Source: Desulfofustis limnaeus | GTDB lineage: Bacteria; Desulfobacterota; Desulfobulbia; Desulfobulbales; Desulfocapsaceae | Assembly (NCBI RefSeq): GCF_023169885.1 | Contig: NZ_AP025516.1 | Location: 4,009,501 to 4,073,500, forward strand | Length of the DNA stretch: 64,000 bases | Reading direction: 5' to 3' | Shown: positions 52,057-61,630 of the stretch, in pieces | Layout: each line of letters opens with the position of its first letter | How positions within the stretch are numbered: the first letter of the stretch is position 1 | Position numbers and translations under genes: made by a program | Notes under the pieces: model-generated | The model's database searches: none | Seen by the model: the letters and a program-made list of their open reading frames with translations, nothing else | Told to the model about the DNA's origin: nothing

Positions 52057-52514
52057 GTGAGTTGTTGGCAAAACGGCCGGCACCCTCCGCTGATGGCGGT
52101 TGCAAAGTTTTCTTATGTCACACAATCATCAGTATAGCCTGTCGGCGACCAATACAAAAGGGGTTCGTCCGATTCAAGCGTACGTCTCTACAACCGGGGA
52201 GGCGGAGGGTATCGCTGGAAAACGCCTCGCGGAGGCCCGTCGGCGCGCCACAGCAGGCCCGCAGGGTTGCGGACAGGACGTCCGCAACTGACAGCAGGCC
52301 ATGGATGGCCTGTCTGTCAGCCGTGGCGTGACGGCGAAGGAGCCGAAGAGCAGCGTTTGGAAGCGATGCCCTTCGCCTTGTTCTTTGACGGTAACTCAAA
52401 AAAGTACGCTCAATCCGGATGAACCACAAAAGGTTCCAGTGCCGCCGGTTGATACAATACCCGGGTCAGTAGGGAAACAGCGGCGAGGGCGGTGGGGCAG
52501 GGTTTTCCGGCCGC
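52057..52514. other. Intergenic region with tandem hairpins
   Basis: It lies between the end of the leftward NAGGN operon and the phnD-like gene. It contains at least three perfect stems at 52224-52320. Short open frames on both strands are byproducts of GC-rich palindromes; no supported gene was seen. Confidence 0.6.
52224..52320. repeat. Tandem palindromic hairpins, REP-like
   Basis: Stem 1: GCCTC (52224-52228)/GAGGC (52232-52236). Stem 2: GTTGCGGAC (52266-52274)/GTCCGCAAC (52280-52288), loop AGGAC. Stem 3: CTGACAG plus CAGGCCAT (52288-52302) with ATGGCCTG (52305-52312) and CTGTCAG (52314-52320), a 15-bp stem with one extra T. This resembles dispersed REP-type palindromes, or a structured 3' region of the NAGGN transcript. 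Confidence 0.6.
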
Positions 52515-53663
52515 TCATGAACCGACCGAGCTGCCGGGGGTCTTGTCAGGTGCCGGTTGACAGATCATAGGGTAACTGGATTCCGGGCCGATGACGTTTT
52601 TGTCCTGCGCAAAAAGCGGGGCGGAGGTGAGGTAGGCGGCGATGAGGCCGGCGACGCTGGTCAGGGAGCGGAGATGCGTCCGTTCGTAGCCGTGTGACGC
52701 GTCGAGGGCAAAACAGACCAAGGCCGTTCTGATATCGTTGCCGGCTTCCAATGCCGCGGCGGCATCGCTATGGTAGTGGAGAAAGATGTCGCGGCTGAAG
52801 AAGATCTCCTGTTCCATGCAGAGCCTGATCAGATGGTTGGTCAGATGCCGGTCGTAGGGGCCGCTTGAGTCCTGCATGGCGATGGTCGCCCCGAATTCGC
52901 TGCTGTTCTGCTCCGGGGCGATGATGCCGTTGTCGACTGAGACCATTTCCGCGACGTTGCCGCGCAGCACGTGGGAGGCACCGACGCCAACTTCTTCCGA
53001 GATGGTGAACAGCAGCGAACAGTCTAGCCGTACGGGGCAGTTGTGGTCGCGCAAGGCTCGGGCTGCGGCAAGGATGGCCGCCACTCCGGCCTTGTCGTCA
53101 AGGAACCGGGAGTTGATGAAACCGCTGCCGCTGACCTCCATGGTCGTGGTGATGGAAACATAATCGCCGACCCGGATGCCGAGATCCCAGAGTGCTTCGA
53201 TGGACGAGCAACACTCGTCAACCCGGATTTCCAGATTGGACCAGGCGGTCGGCTGACGATCGACTTCCTCGTTGTAGCGATGACCGGAGGCCTTGAGGGG
53301 CAGGATCGTGCCCTGGTAGGTCAGTCCGTGGTCGCAATGAATGGTCACGCGGGCGCCTTCGGCAAAGCGGGCCGACCAGGTACCGATTGGCACGATGGCC
53401 AGTCGACCGTTGTCCTTGAGTCGTCTGACCATTGCTCCGAGGGTGTCGAGATGGGCGACCAAGGCCCGACGCGGTTTTGGGTCGATGCCGCCGAGGTGGG
53501 CGCGAATGGCACCCCGGCGGGTCAATTCGTACGGGATATCCAGGGTATCGAGTTCGTCGCAGACGGTTCGAACGATATCATCGGTCATGCCGGTGGGACT
53601 TGGGATAGCGATGAGGTGGCCCAGTATCTCGGTCAGATAATCTTGATTGATGAGGTGGATCAC
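52515..53663 (-). CDS. NAGGN-system M42 family peptidase
   Basis: A 382-residue M42 aminopeptidase-fold protein of the kind found in N-acetylglutaminylglutamine amide (NAGGN) osmolyte operons. Metal and active-site residues appear in VAHLDTLG near 70, RFLDDKAG near 195, FTISEEVGVG near 232, SVDNG, and HYHSDAAAAL near 320. It may degrade NAGGN or trim its precursor. The start is GTG 53663, 6 bp after ngg. The C-terminal 25 residues are a non-conserved tail. Confidence 0.92.
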   Translation of the reverse strand: MIHLINQDYLTEILGHLIAIPSPTGMTDDIVRTVCDELDTLDIPYELTRRGAIRAHLGGIDPKPRRALVAHLDTLGAMVRRLKDNGRLAIVPIGTWSARFAEGARVTIHCDHGLTYQGTILPLKASGHRYNEEVDRQPTAWSNLEIRVDECCSSIEALWDLGIRVGDYVSITTTMEVSGSGFINSRFLDDKAGVAAILAAARALRDHNCPVRLDCSLLFTISEEVGVGASHVLRGNVAEMVSVDNGIIAPEQNSSEFGATIAMQDSSGPYDRHLTNHLIRLCMEQEIFFSRDIFLHYHSDAAAALEAGNDIRTALVCFALDASHGYERTHLRSLTSVAGLIAAYLTSAPLFAQDKNVIGPESSYPMICQPAPDKTPGSSVGS

Positions 53664-53669
53664 GGGATT

Positions 53670-55409
53670 TCAGCTGAAGATATGTTTGGTCTGGGGAAAC
53701 AAGAGGTCGATGAACCGTTCTGCAGTCGGTTGCGGTTCATGGTTGGCCAGGCCGGGGCGTTCGTTGGCCTCGATGATGACATAGTCTTTGCCAGTGACGT
53801 CGGCCACCAGAAAGTCGAAACCGACGACCGGCACGCGCAGGGTTCTGGCGGCGGTCACGGCCACCTGGCGCAGGTGCGGGTGCAGCTCGGCGGTGACGTC
53901 ATGAATGGTGCCGCCGGTGTGTAGGTTGGCCGTTTTTCTCACCTGGATTTCAGTGCCCGCCGGTACCACGTCATCCAGGATGTAGTGCTGGTCGGCGACC
54001 GTTCGCTCGGTCTCGCCATCGAGGGGAATGGTGCTCTCCCCGTTGGTGGCGGCCGCACGTCGCCGGCTCTGTTTTTCGATCAGCTGGCGGACACTCATTT
54101 CCCCGTTGCCTCTAATGCGGGCCGGCTGGCGCACCGCGGCCGCCACGACTTCCTCGTTGATAACGATGATGCGCAGGTCTTGGCCGGTGACGTATTCCTC
54201 GACGATGACCTTGTCACACCAGGATCCCGCTTGGGCGACCGCCGCTTGGATCTGGTGAAAATCATCGAGATCGACGAATACCCCGGCACCCTGTTCTCCT
54301 CGGGCCGGTTTCACCACCACTCTCTGCCGGTCTTTGAGAAAGTCCCGCAGTGTTTCGTCGTTGCCGGCGACCATCTGCGCCGGGACCCTGAGGTTGGCTC
54401 GCTGCAACAGCTTGCGGGTCACCGTCTTGTCGTCACACCAGCTCATGGCCACCGCGGTGGTGAGTTCGCTGAGTGATTCGCGGCAGGCTACGGTCCGGCC
54501 GCCGAGAGAAAGAACAAAGTAACCGTTCTCGGCATCGACCACTTCGACACCGATGCCGCGGCGCCGTGCCTCGTCGGTGATGATTCGGGCGTAGATGTTG
54601 AGCTGTTCTTCCGGTTCGGGACCGATGAAGAGTGGTTCGTTGATGGGGTTCTTCTTTTTGATGCAATAGACCGGAACTGCCTGGAAACCGATCTTGTCAT
54701 AGAGGGCGATCGCCTGTTTGTTGGTGTGCATCACCGACAGGTCGAGAAAGCTGCGGCCCCGCTCGATGAAGGTGTTGATCAGCTCGCGCACCAGCGCCTC
54801 GCCGACCCTGGGCAGCCGGCATTGCGGGTCGACGGCCAGGGCCCAGAGGCTGCAGCCGTTGTCCGGATCTCTGAAGGCCTGAAGATGATCGACTCCGGTG
54901 ACTGCACCGACGATCTCGTCGTCAGCGTCGAGCGCCACGAGGATGACCAGCCGCTGGTCCTCCAGCGCCTGTCGGTAAAACCCCGGGTGTGCCGGGACCA
55001 TCCCCCGGGTTTGATAGATCCGATTGACGGCCGTCTCATCATCGTCGGAACGCAAAGGACGAACGGTCAGGCCCTCGAGGCGGCACGGCCGGGCACGGTA
55101 AACGCTGAAGTCGATACGGTAGGTCAGGGAGGGGTCGATAAAGAGTTCCTGTGGAGCGTACGAAACGACCACAAGGGGTTCCCGCATATACATGGCCACA
55201 TCGCGCCGTCCCTTGATTTCGTCCCGGATGACGTCGGCCAGCCGGCGGGCATCGGTAAAGGTCTGGCCGAAAATGAGCCGACCCCAGCCGCAATCGACCC
55301 AGGCATCGGCCGGTCCTTCCTGGAGCGGATCATCGGCGAGGGGGGCGCCCCAGTGCTTGAGTGAACACATGGTGGTCGGGTCAAGGGGGTTTTTACATTT
55401 CGCGTCCAT
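53670..55409 (-). CDS. ngg: N-acetylglutaminylglutamine synthetase
   Basis: A 579-residue fusion. Residues 1-115 are family-specific, about 115-265 form a GNAT acetyltransferase (CSLWALAVDPQCRLPRVGEALV, MHTNKQAIALYDKIGF), and about 290-575 form an ATP-grasp ligase (VVVKPARGEQGAGVFVDL, VVGFDFLVADVTGKDYVIIEANERPG). It acetylates glutamine and ligates it to a second glutamine, giving the dipeptide that AsnO amidates. It begins 17 bp after asnO, and GAGAG precedes its ATG. Confidence 0.94.
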   Translation of the reverse strand: MDAKCKNPLDPTTMCSLKHWGAPLADDPLQEGPADAWVDCGWGRLIFGQTFTDARRLADVIRDEIKGRRDVAMYMREPLVVVSYAPQELFIDPSLTYRIDFSVYRARPCRLEGLTVRPLRSDDDETAVNRIYQTRGMVPAHPGFYRQALEDQRLVILVALDADDEIVGAVTGVDHLQAFRDPDNGCSLWALAVDPQCRLPRVGEALVRELINTFIERGRSFLDLSVMHTNKQAIALYDKIGFQAVPVYCIKKKNPINEPLFIGPEPEEQLNIYARIITDEARRRGIGVEVVDAENGYFVLSLGGRTVACRESLSELTTAVAMSWCDDKTVTRKLLQRANLRVPAQMVAGNDETLRDFLKDRQRVVVKPARGEQGAGVFVDLDDFHQIQAAVAQAGSWCDKVIVEEYVTGQDLRIIVINEEVVAAAVRQPARIRGNGEMSVRQLIEKQSRRRAAATNGESTIPLDGETERTVADQHYILDDVVPAGTEIQVRKTANLHTGGTIHDVTAELHPHLRQVAVTAARTLRVPVVGFDFLVADVTGKDYVIIEANERPGLANHEPQPTAERFIDLLFPQTKHIFS

Positions 55410-55426
55410 TGGCGTCTCTCATTGTT

Positions 55427-57199
55427 TTAGAGATGGTGCTGCTGCAGCCACATTTCGAGAACGGCTACCTGCCAGAGCTTGGAGCCGCGCAGCGGCGTCA
55501 GATGCTCGTCGGGTCGATCCAGCAGATCATCGATATAGTCTTGACGAAACAGCCCGCGCGCCCGGGCCGCATCGTTGGCCAGATGTTCTTTGACCAGGTC
55601 GAGATAAGGCCCTTCAATATGCTTCAGGGCCGGGACCGGAAAATAGCCTTTGGGCCGGTCGATAACGTCGGCCGGGACAACCGAGCGAGCCGCTTCTTTG
55701 AGGACCCATTTGCCGGTGTCGCGAACTTTGAGTTCGAACGGTATGGTCGCAGCCAACTCCACCAGTTCGTGATCGAGAAAGGGTACCCGGGCCTCGAGGC
55801 TGGCAGCCATGGTCATGTTGTCCACCCGTTTGACCGGATCGTCCACCAGCATGATCGTGGTATCGATCCGCAAGGCTTGGTCGACCGCGTGCTCGGCGCC
55901 GGGCCGGGCGAAATAATCGGCGACAAAGGCGCGGCTGTGGTCTTCGCCCACCAGGTCTTCTCTGACCATCTGGGCGTATTCGTGGTGATCTCGGTCAAAG
56001 AATACGCGGCTATAATCGGCGACTGGTTCGGAACTGGTCACCAGGTGGCGATACCAGTGGTAGCCGCCGAACACCTCGTCGGCACCTTGACCGCTCTGCA
56101 CGACTTTTACCCACTTGGCAACTTCCTGGGACAGGAGGTAAAAGCCAATGGCGTCGTAGCTGACCATCGGTTCGGACATGGCCGCGATACAGCCGGGCAG
56201 ATGTTCCAGCAGGCGTGCCGATTCGACGAAGATCTTGTGGTGGTTCGTGGCAAACTGTCTAGCGATCAGGTCGGAGTAATGAAACTCATCGCCGCTCTCG
56301 CCGCCGGCCGATTCGAAACCGACCGAAAAGGTGTTGAGATCGTCTTGACCCTCTTCGGCGAGCAGACCGACCAGCAAACTGGAGTCGACTCCACCGGAGA
56401 GCAGCACGCCGACCGGAACGTCGGCGACCATCCGCCTTTTGACTGAGAGGCGTAACCGCTCAAGGACCCGTTCCGTCCATTGGTCTTCCGTCAGGGAGCG
56501 GTGTTCACTCTCGGGTGCCATGGACAACCGCCAGTAGCAGTGATCCTTGGCCGTCCCGTCCGGGTGATAGATGCGCACGGTTGCCGGTGGCAGCTTGCTG
56601 ATGCCGTTTATGATGGTATGCGGCGCCGGGACGACACCATGCCAATGCAGGTAATGGTGCAGGGCAACGGGGTTGATGCCGGTGTCGACCGTCGGGTCGG
56701 TGAGCAGGGCCGGCAGTGATGAGGCGAAGCGAAGCAGGTGGGGGCGGGCATCGAGATAGAGCGGTTTGATGCCGAGCCGGTCGCGGGCCAGGATGAGTCG
56801 GCCGCTGTCCCGTTCATGGATGGCAAAAGCGAACATGCCGTTGAGCCGTTGCAGGCAATCGATTCCCCAGGCGTGATAGGCCTTGAGAATCACCTCGCTG
56901 TCGCCCTCGGAAAAAAAGCGGTAGCCGGCCTGTTCCAGCTCGCGCCTGAGCTCACGATAGTTATAGATACAGCCGTTGAACACCATGTCGAGGCCGAGGT
57001 AAGGATCACTCAATGGCTGCCGCGATTGTTCCGACAGGTCGATAATTTTCAGTCGCCGATGGCCCAGGGCTCCGGTCTGGTAGAGCCCGGCGCCGCTACC
57101 GTCGGGACCGCGGGGGATCATGGCTGTCATCATTTTTTCGATGGCCGCCAGCGAGGGCGGTTCGTCATCGAAACGAAACTCTCCTGCTATTCCGCACAT
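55427..57199 (-). CDS. asnO: NAGGN amidotransferase (asparagine synthase-like)
   Basis: A 590-residue class II glutamine amidotransferase. The catalytic Cys2 is in MCGIAGEFRF; the synthetase domain has the ATP loop LLSGGVDSSLLVGLL near residue 260. In this operon context it forms the C-terminal amide of N-acetylglutaminylglutamine. It is the first gene of the asnO-ngg-M42 operon. The promoter and palindrome lie about 180 bases upstream, leaving a long leader. Confidence 0.94.
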   Translation of the reverse strand: MCGIAGEFRFDDEPPSLAAIEKMMTAMIPRGPDGSGAGLYQTGALGHRRLKIIDLSEQSRQPLSDPYLGLDMVFNGCIYNYRELRRELEQAGYRFFSEGDSEVILKAYHAWGIDCLQRLNGMFAFAIHERDSGRLILARDRLGIKPLYLDARPHLLRFASSLPALLTDPTVDTGINPVALHHYLHWHGVVPAPHTIINGISKLPPATVRIYHPDGTAKDHCYWRLSMAPESEHRSLTEDQWTERVLERLRLSVKRRMVADVPVGVLLSGGVDSSLLVGLLAEEGQDDLNTFSVGFESAGGESGDEFHYSDLIARQFATNHHKIFVESARLLEHLPGCIAAMSEPMVSYDAIGFYLLSQEVAKWVKVVQSGQGADEVFGGYHWYRHLVTSSEPVADYSRVFFDRDHHEYAQMVREDLVGEDHSRAFVADYFARPGAEHAVDQALRIDTTIMLVDDPVKRVDNMTMAASLEARVPFLDHELVELAATIPFELKVRDTGKWVLKEAARSVVPADVIDRPKGYFPVPALKHIEGPYLDLVKEHLANDAARARGLFRQDYIDDLLDRPDEHLTPLRGSKLWQVAVLEMWLQQHHL

Positions 57200-57377
57200 G
57201 GGTATGCCTCACCGAGATTGATTGTGGTTTATTTTGGAATTATTGAATGTTACGGACGCCACGGGTTGGGCGGACCTGATCGTGAAGACTTTGTTTCAGA
57301 CAGTGGCCGCTGTAGGGATGTTACAGCCCATGGTAGAGGCGTGGGCGTCTGCGAACGGGGTTTAATTTTATCTAAAA

Positions 57378-57395
57378 TAATATTGTACAATATTA
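57378..57395. promoter_or_regulatory. 18-bp perfect palindrome (operator candidate)
   Basis: TAATATTGTACAATATTA is fully symmetric and overlaps the NAGGN -10 box. The TTGTACAA core fits a GntR-like or other dimeric regulator. It could control both divergent operons. Confidence 0.65.
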
Positions 57396-57415
57396 ATATC
57401 GTCTGACTTTGTCAA
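57387..57415 (-). promoter_or_regulatory. NAGGN operon promoter
   Basis: Read leftward: TTGACA (-35, 57410-57415), 17-base spacer, TATTGT (-10, 57387-57392). The -10 box lies within the palindrome. Confidence 0.7.
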
Positions 57416-57577
57416 GGGCCTCGGCTGCGGGCCTGGTGGAAGAGCTTGAGAAATTTCAAAAAGGCTTTACAGTGAACATTTTTGATTGGAAAGAATGTTC
57501 CCGGGTGGTTGCTCGGCCTTTTCCTCGGCCGTCTTTCCGCCCTTTTCCCGGTGATTTGATGAGATGAATGTGAATCT

Positions 57578-59266
57578 ATGAAACGAGATTGTCTGGCCCT
57601 GCAGACGACGGTGTTCGATGCCGTCATAATCGGCGGCGGCATTACCGGCGCTTGTGTGGCCTATGACGCCGCCCTACGCGGGTTGCGGGTCGCTTTGGTG
57701 GAAAAAGGCGATTTCGGCATGAGCACCTCTTCGGCCTCTTCGAAATTGTTGCACGGAGGCATCAGGTATCTGCAGAAGCTGCAATTGTGCAAGGTCCGTG
57801 AATCGGCGCGAGAACGCACGTTTTTCCAGGTCATTGCGCCGCATGCCACAACCACCGTACCTTTCCTCATACCCACCATCAGTGGCAGCCTGATGAAAGG
57901 AAAGGCGGCCCTGATTGCCGGCATGACCATGTACCGACTGCTTTGTAGCGGATTAAACTCATTGATCAGGGATCAAGGCAAACGAATCCCCGCCGGCCGG
58001 TTCTTTTCGCGACAACAGGTACTGGGACTGGTCCCAGCGCTGCAGACCATTGACGGTCTGGACGGGGCGCACACGCTGTTTGAAGTGCATATGAACAACT
58101 CGGAACGGGTGACGCTGGCCTTTCTCAAGACGGCGGCGGCGAACCGGGCGGTCATTGCCAACCATGTCCGCATGCTTTCATTTGTGCAGGAAGAGAACCG
58201 TATTGCCGGAATTGTCTGTCGGGATGAATTGAACGGCGGTGAATTTACCATCCATGCCCATCTGGTGATCAACGCCGCCGGCCCCTTTTTGCCCAGCATC
58301 AATACCCTGCTGCCGAGAGCCCGGTTGCACAAGGATACAACCGGCTTTTCCAAGGGAGTTCATCTCGTTACCCGGCAGATTGAAGGCACTTACGCGCTGG
58401 CCTTGAGCAGCGGCAAAAAAACGGAGGGATTGGTGACGCGCGGCGGCCGGCACATTTTCATCATCCCCTGGCGGGGACGCTCGCTGATCGGCACCACCAA
58501 CGTCCCCTTCAACGGTAGCCTCGATGAGGTGCGGGTCACCCGTCGCGATGTGACCGATTTTCTGCAGGATATTAACGCCATCCTGCCCGGCGTGTCCCTC
58601 TCCGAAGCCGACGTTCACTACGCCTTTGCCGGCTTGTACCCGTTGATCAGCGATGAGATAAAGACCGATACCTATCAGGGAACCGGTGAGTACCAGGTGG
58701 TGGATCACGCCGAGCAGGGGCACATGGAAGGGATCCTGTCCGTGCTTGGAGCCAAGTATACGACGGCCCGGGCCATTGCCGAACAGGCGGTGGACGTTGC
58801 CCTGAAAAAACTGCACCGGAATCCGGTGCGTTGCCAGACAGCTTATCGCCCCCTGGTCGAAGGGGTCGGGGGTAAGATGGCTTCGTTCATCCAAACGAAA
58901 CAACGCCAGTATGGTCACCTGCTGCCGCCTGCCGCCATTGCCCATCTGATTGCCTCATATGGCAGTGAAATCGATCGGGTGATGGAATTCCTGCAACGGG
59001 TTCCCGGATATCTCGAGCCCTTGACGGACAACCGGGAGACCTTGACGGGGGAAGTTGCCTGGGCGGTGGCGCAGGAAATGGCCGGCACATTAGAGGATGT
59101 GGTCTTTGCCCGCACCGGCCTCGGAACCATCGGACATCCGGGAGAGGCGGTACTGCAGAAAGTGTTTGCCGTCATGGCGACGCTGCTGAAGTGGCCTGAC
59201 CGGCGCTACGCGACGGAACGGGAACGGGTGGAGCAACGGTATCGTTTTCTGGATGAGCAACCATGA
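57578..59266 (+). CDS. glpD: Glycerol-3-phosphate dehydrogenase/oxidase (GlpD family)
   Basis: A 562-residue FAD enzyme. The Rossmann loop VIIGGGITGACVAYDAALRG starts near residue 13; the substrate-side ASSKLLHGGIRYLQ is near 52; a C-terminal GlpD-type domain (about 415-545) follows. It oxidises glycerol-3-phosphate to dihydroxyacetone phosphate, passing electrons to quinones or another acceptor. Start ATG 57578 has only a weak ribosome site. It overlaps the glycosyltransferase gene by 4 bp, so it is coupled to it rather than to a glycerol kinase or facilitator. Confidence 0.88.
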   Translation: MKRDCLALQTTVFDAVIIGGGITGACVAYDAALRGLRVALVEKGDFGMSTSSASSKLLHGGIRYLQKLQLCKVRESARERTFFQVIAPHATTTVPFLIPTISGSLMKGKAALIAGMTMYRLLCSGLNSLIRDQGKRIPAGRFFSRQQVLGLVPALQTIDGLDGAHTLFEVHMNNSERVTLAFLKTAAANRAVIANHVRMLSFVQEENRIAGIVCRDELNGGEFTIHAHLVINAAGPFLPSINTLLPRARLHKDTTGFSKGVHLVTRQIEGTYALALSSGKKTEGLVTRGGRHIFIIPWRGRSLIGTTNVPFNGSLDEVRVTRRDVTDFLQDINAILPGVSLSEADVHYAFAGLYPLISDEIKTDTYQGTGEYQVVDHAEQGHMEGILSVLGAKYTTARAIAEQAVDVALKKLHRNPVRCQTAYRPLVEGVGGKMASFIQTKQRQYGHLLPPAAIAHLIASYGSEIDRVMEFLQRVPGYLEPLTDNRETLTGEVAWAVAQEMAGTLEDVVFARTGLGTIGHPGEAVLQKVFAVMATLLKWPDRRYATERERVEQRYRFLDEQP

Positions 59267-60507
59267 CGAATCGGCCTGGGAAGACGGCCCTTGCCGGCGG
59301 TGCGATCGATGGTCCGGTGGTGCATATTGCGCCGACGCCGTTTTTTTCAAATCGCGGCTGCCACATCAGGATCCTCAACGAATACGAAGCGCTGCGTCAG
59401 GCAGGACAGCGGGTGATCATCTGCGCCTATGGGCTCGGTAGCGAGGTGGCCGGTGTGGAGGTCAGGAGGATTGGCAAGATTCCCGGGTATACCAAAACCT
59501 CAGCCGGATTTTCACCGTTCAAGCCCTTTGCCGATGTCCTGCTGTTTTTTCTGGTGTTGAAAGTTGTTTTCCAAGAACGCGCCGCGATCATCCACGGCCA
59601 TCTACACGAAGGCGGGCTGATCGGCTGGTGGGTGAAACTGGTATTGTTTTGGCGACGCATCTCTTTGGTGATGGACGTGCAGGGCAGTCTTTCCGGTGAG
59701 CTTAAAGCTTACGGAACCTTCCGCCGGGTTCCCTGGGTGCTTCCCCTCTTTTACGCTCTCGAGCGTCTGGTTCTGTGGCTGCCGGACCTGATTGTTTGCT
59801 CTTCCCATGCGAGTTTGGACTTTCTCACCCGACAGTGCCGGATCTCGCGGAAGAAACTGGAGGTGGTCGGCGATGTGGTACCATCGTCGTTCTTCGAGCA
59901 GCGGGATCGGTTGGAACAGCGTCGGCGGCTGGGGGTACCAAGCGAAGGGATGGTCGTCCTGTACAGCGGCTCTTTGTTGCCGGGCAAGGGCGTCGATCTG
60001 CTCCTGGCAGCCGTTGACCTTTTGTTGCAGAGGCGCCAGGATGTGACGGTGGTGCTGGTCGGTTATCCCAAACAATGGATCGAAAAGCAGACTGTTCAGT
60101 GGCCGGCGTATCGCAGCCGGCTGCTGTTGCCAGGGGAAGTGGCCTATGGCGAACTGGCTGGTTGGCTGGCCACCGCCGACCTTGCCGTTGATCCGAAACG
60201 GGGTGCGTCCGGCGAGGCGAGCGGCAAAATCCTGCACTATATGGCAAGCGGGCTGCCGGTCGTCTGCTTTGCATCCGAAAATAACCGGTTGTTTCTCGGA
60301 TCGGAGGCCTTTTTCGTCGACCACGAGACGGCCGAATCCCTCGCCGCAGCGCTTGATTTGGCATTGACAGATATTCAGACAAGGAATAAGTATGGTGCGT
60401 CCGGCCGTGACCGGGCCGCTGCCTCCTTCACCCTGGCTGCACGTGGTCGGCAACTGGCCGATATCTATCAGCGTATCCAACGCGTAACAAAGACGATAAG
60501 AACCTAA
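59263..60507 (+). CDS. GT4-family glycosyltransferase
   Basis: A 414-residue GT-B enzyme. The N-terminal acceptor domain has APTPFFSNRGCHIRILNEYEALRQ near 23. The donor-binding half has YSGSLLPGKGVDLLLAAV near 232, AVDPKRGASGEASGKILHYMASGLP near 310, and an acidic residue set for the nucleotide-sugar. The donor is unknown. The gene overlaps glpD by 4 bp and precedes an epimerase/dehydratase gene, suggesting a small glycolipid or surface-sugar pathway. Confidence 0.88.
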   Translation: MTNRPGKTALAGGAIDGPVVHIAPTPFFSNRGCHIRILNEYEALRQAGQRVIICAYGLGSEVAGVEVRRIGKIPGYTKTSAGFSPFKPFADVLLFFLVLKVVFQERAAIIHGHLHEGGLIGWWVKLVLFWRRISLVMDVQGSLSGELKAYGTFRRVPWVLPLFYALERLVLWLPDLIVCSSHASLDFLTRQCRISRKKLEVVGDVVPSSFFEQRDRLEQRRRLGVPSEGMVVLYSGSLLPGKGVDLLLAAVDLLLQRRQDVTVVLVGYPKQWIEKQTVQWPAYRSRLLLPGEVAYGELAGWLATADLAVDPKRGASGEASGKILHYMASGLPVVCFASENNRLFLGSEAFFVDHETAESLAAALDLALTDIQTRNKYGASGRDRAAASFTLAARGRQLADIYQRIQRVTKTIRT

Positions 60508-60562
60508 CAAGATAGATGGCGGAATCTGACGATAGAACAGAGGAGCGCCGGAGGAGTGGTTT

Positions 60563-61546
60563 ATGAAGATATTGGTCACCGGAGGAACGGGATTTACCGG
60601 GAAAGCCCTGGTACACCGCTTGCTGCAGGATGGGCATCACGTCGTGGCTCTTGATTTTCAGGAAGGCTTGAAGACGCAGGAGTTGCGGGATTGGGGTGCC
60701 GAGGTGGTCATTGGCACGGTGACCGACAAGGCGGTCGTTGATCGCTGCATGAAGGGAGTGGAAGTCGTTCACCACTTAGCGGCCGCGTTCCGCCAACTCA
60801 ATGTTCCCAATAGCTATTATTGGGATGTCAATGTGGGTGGAACAAAGATTGTGCTGGAGGCGGCCTGGCGGGAAAAAGTCAAAAAATTCGTCTATTGCAG
60901 CACCTGCGGGGTGCATGGCAATGTGGACAATCCGCCGGGGGATGAGAATGGTCCGATCAATGCCGCCGATTATTATCAGCAGACCAAGTATGAAGCCGAG
61001 CCTCTCGTACGTCAATACCAGGAGAAGGGGATGTCCACGACCATCCTGCGGCCCGCCGCCATTTATGGCCCCGGCGATCCGGAACGGTTTTTCATGATCT
61101 TCAAAAGGGTAAACAAAGGGGTTTTTCCGATGTTCGGCAATGGCAAGACTCTCTACCACCCGCTTTATATAGACCATCTGATCGACGCCCATGTCCTTGC
61201 TCAGGAGCCGGGCCGGGGCGAAGGCGAGGCCTATCTCATCGCCGACGAACACTACGTTGAGATCGAGACCCTGGTGAAAAAGACTGCCGCGGCCCTCGGT
61301 GTTTCGGTCAAAATCCCCCATCTTCCCATCTGGCCGGTTATCGTTATCGGCCATATCTGTGAAAAAGTCTGTAAACCGCTGAAGGTGACACCGCCTATTT
61401 TCCCTCGGCGAGTCGATTGGTTCAGGCAAAACCGTGCCTTTTCGATTGAAAAGGCGAAGCGCGATCTTGGTTATCATCCCACGATCGACCTCGATGAGGG
61501 GCTGCGCCGTACCGCGGCCTGGTACCGGCAAGAAGGATATCTCTAG
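60563..61546 (+). CDS. NAD-dependent epimerase/dehydratase (3-beta-HSD-like SDR)
   Basis: A 327-residue extended SDR. NAD loop VTGGTGFTGKALV near residue 5; catalytic YYQQTK (YxxxK) near 140; a substrate-binding C-terminal half with a hydrophobic segment near 255. It resembles the 3-beta-hydroxysteroid dehydrogenase/hopanoid-associated type rather than UDP-sugar epimerases. GGAGGAG precedes the ATG. It is probably the last gene of glpD-GT4-epimerase. Confidence 0.87.
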   Translation: MKILVTGGTGFTGKALVHRLLQDGHHVVALDFQEGLKTQELRDWGAEVVIGTVTDKAVVDRCMKGVEVVHHLAAAFRQLNVPNSYYWDVNVGGTKIVLEAAWREKVKKFVYCSTCGVHGNVDNPPGDENGPINAADYYQQTKYEAEPLVRQYQEKGMSTTILRPAAIYGPGDPERFFMIFKRVNKGVFPMFGNGKTLYHPLYIDHLIDAHVLAQEPGRGEGEAYLIADEHYVEIETLVKKTAAALGVSVKIPHLPIWPVIVIGHICEKVCKPLKVTPPIFPRRVDWFRQNRAFSIEKAKRDLGYHPTIDLDEGLRRTAAWYRQEGYL

Positions 61547-61630
61547 GAATCGGTCTATCGCCGCAGCCTGCTCGTCGGTACCAAAGGTATGCCAGGTTCC
61601 CCGACAGTTGGAGACATGCGCCCGATTTTT

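Larger units (their letters stand above)
57200..57577. other. Divergent regulatory region between NAGGN and glpD
   Basis: It contains the leftward NAGGN promoter and palindrome at 57378-57415. No clear glpD promoter was found. The 180-base leader before asnO shows no recognised riboswitch. Confidence 0.6.

Noticed and set aside
52118-52429. Leftward 103-residue frame
   Set aside because: It consists mainly of the palindromic repeats, with no ribosome site.
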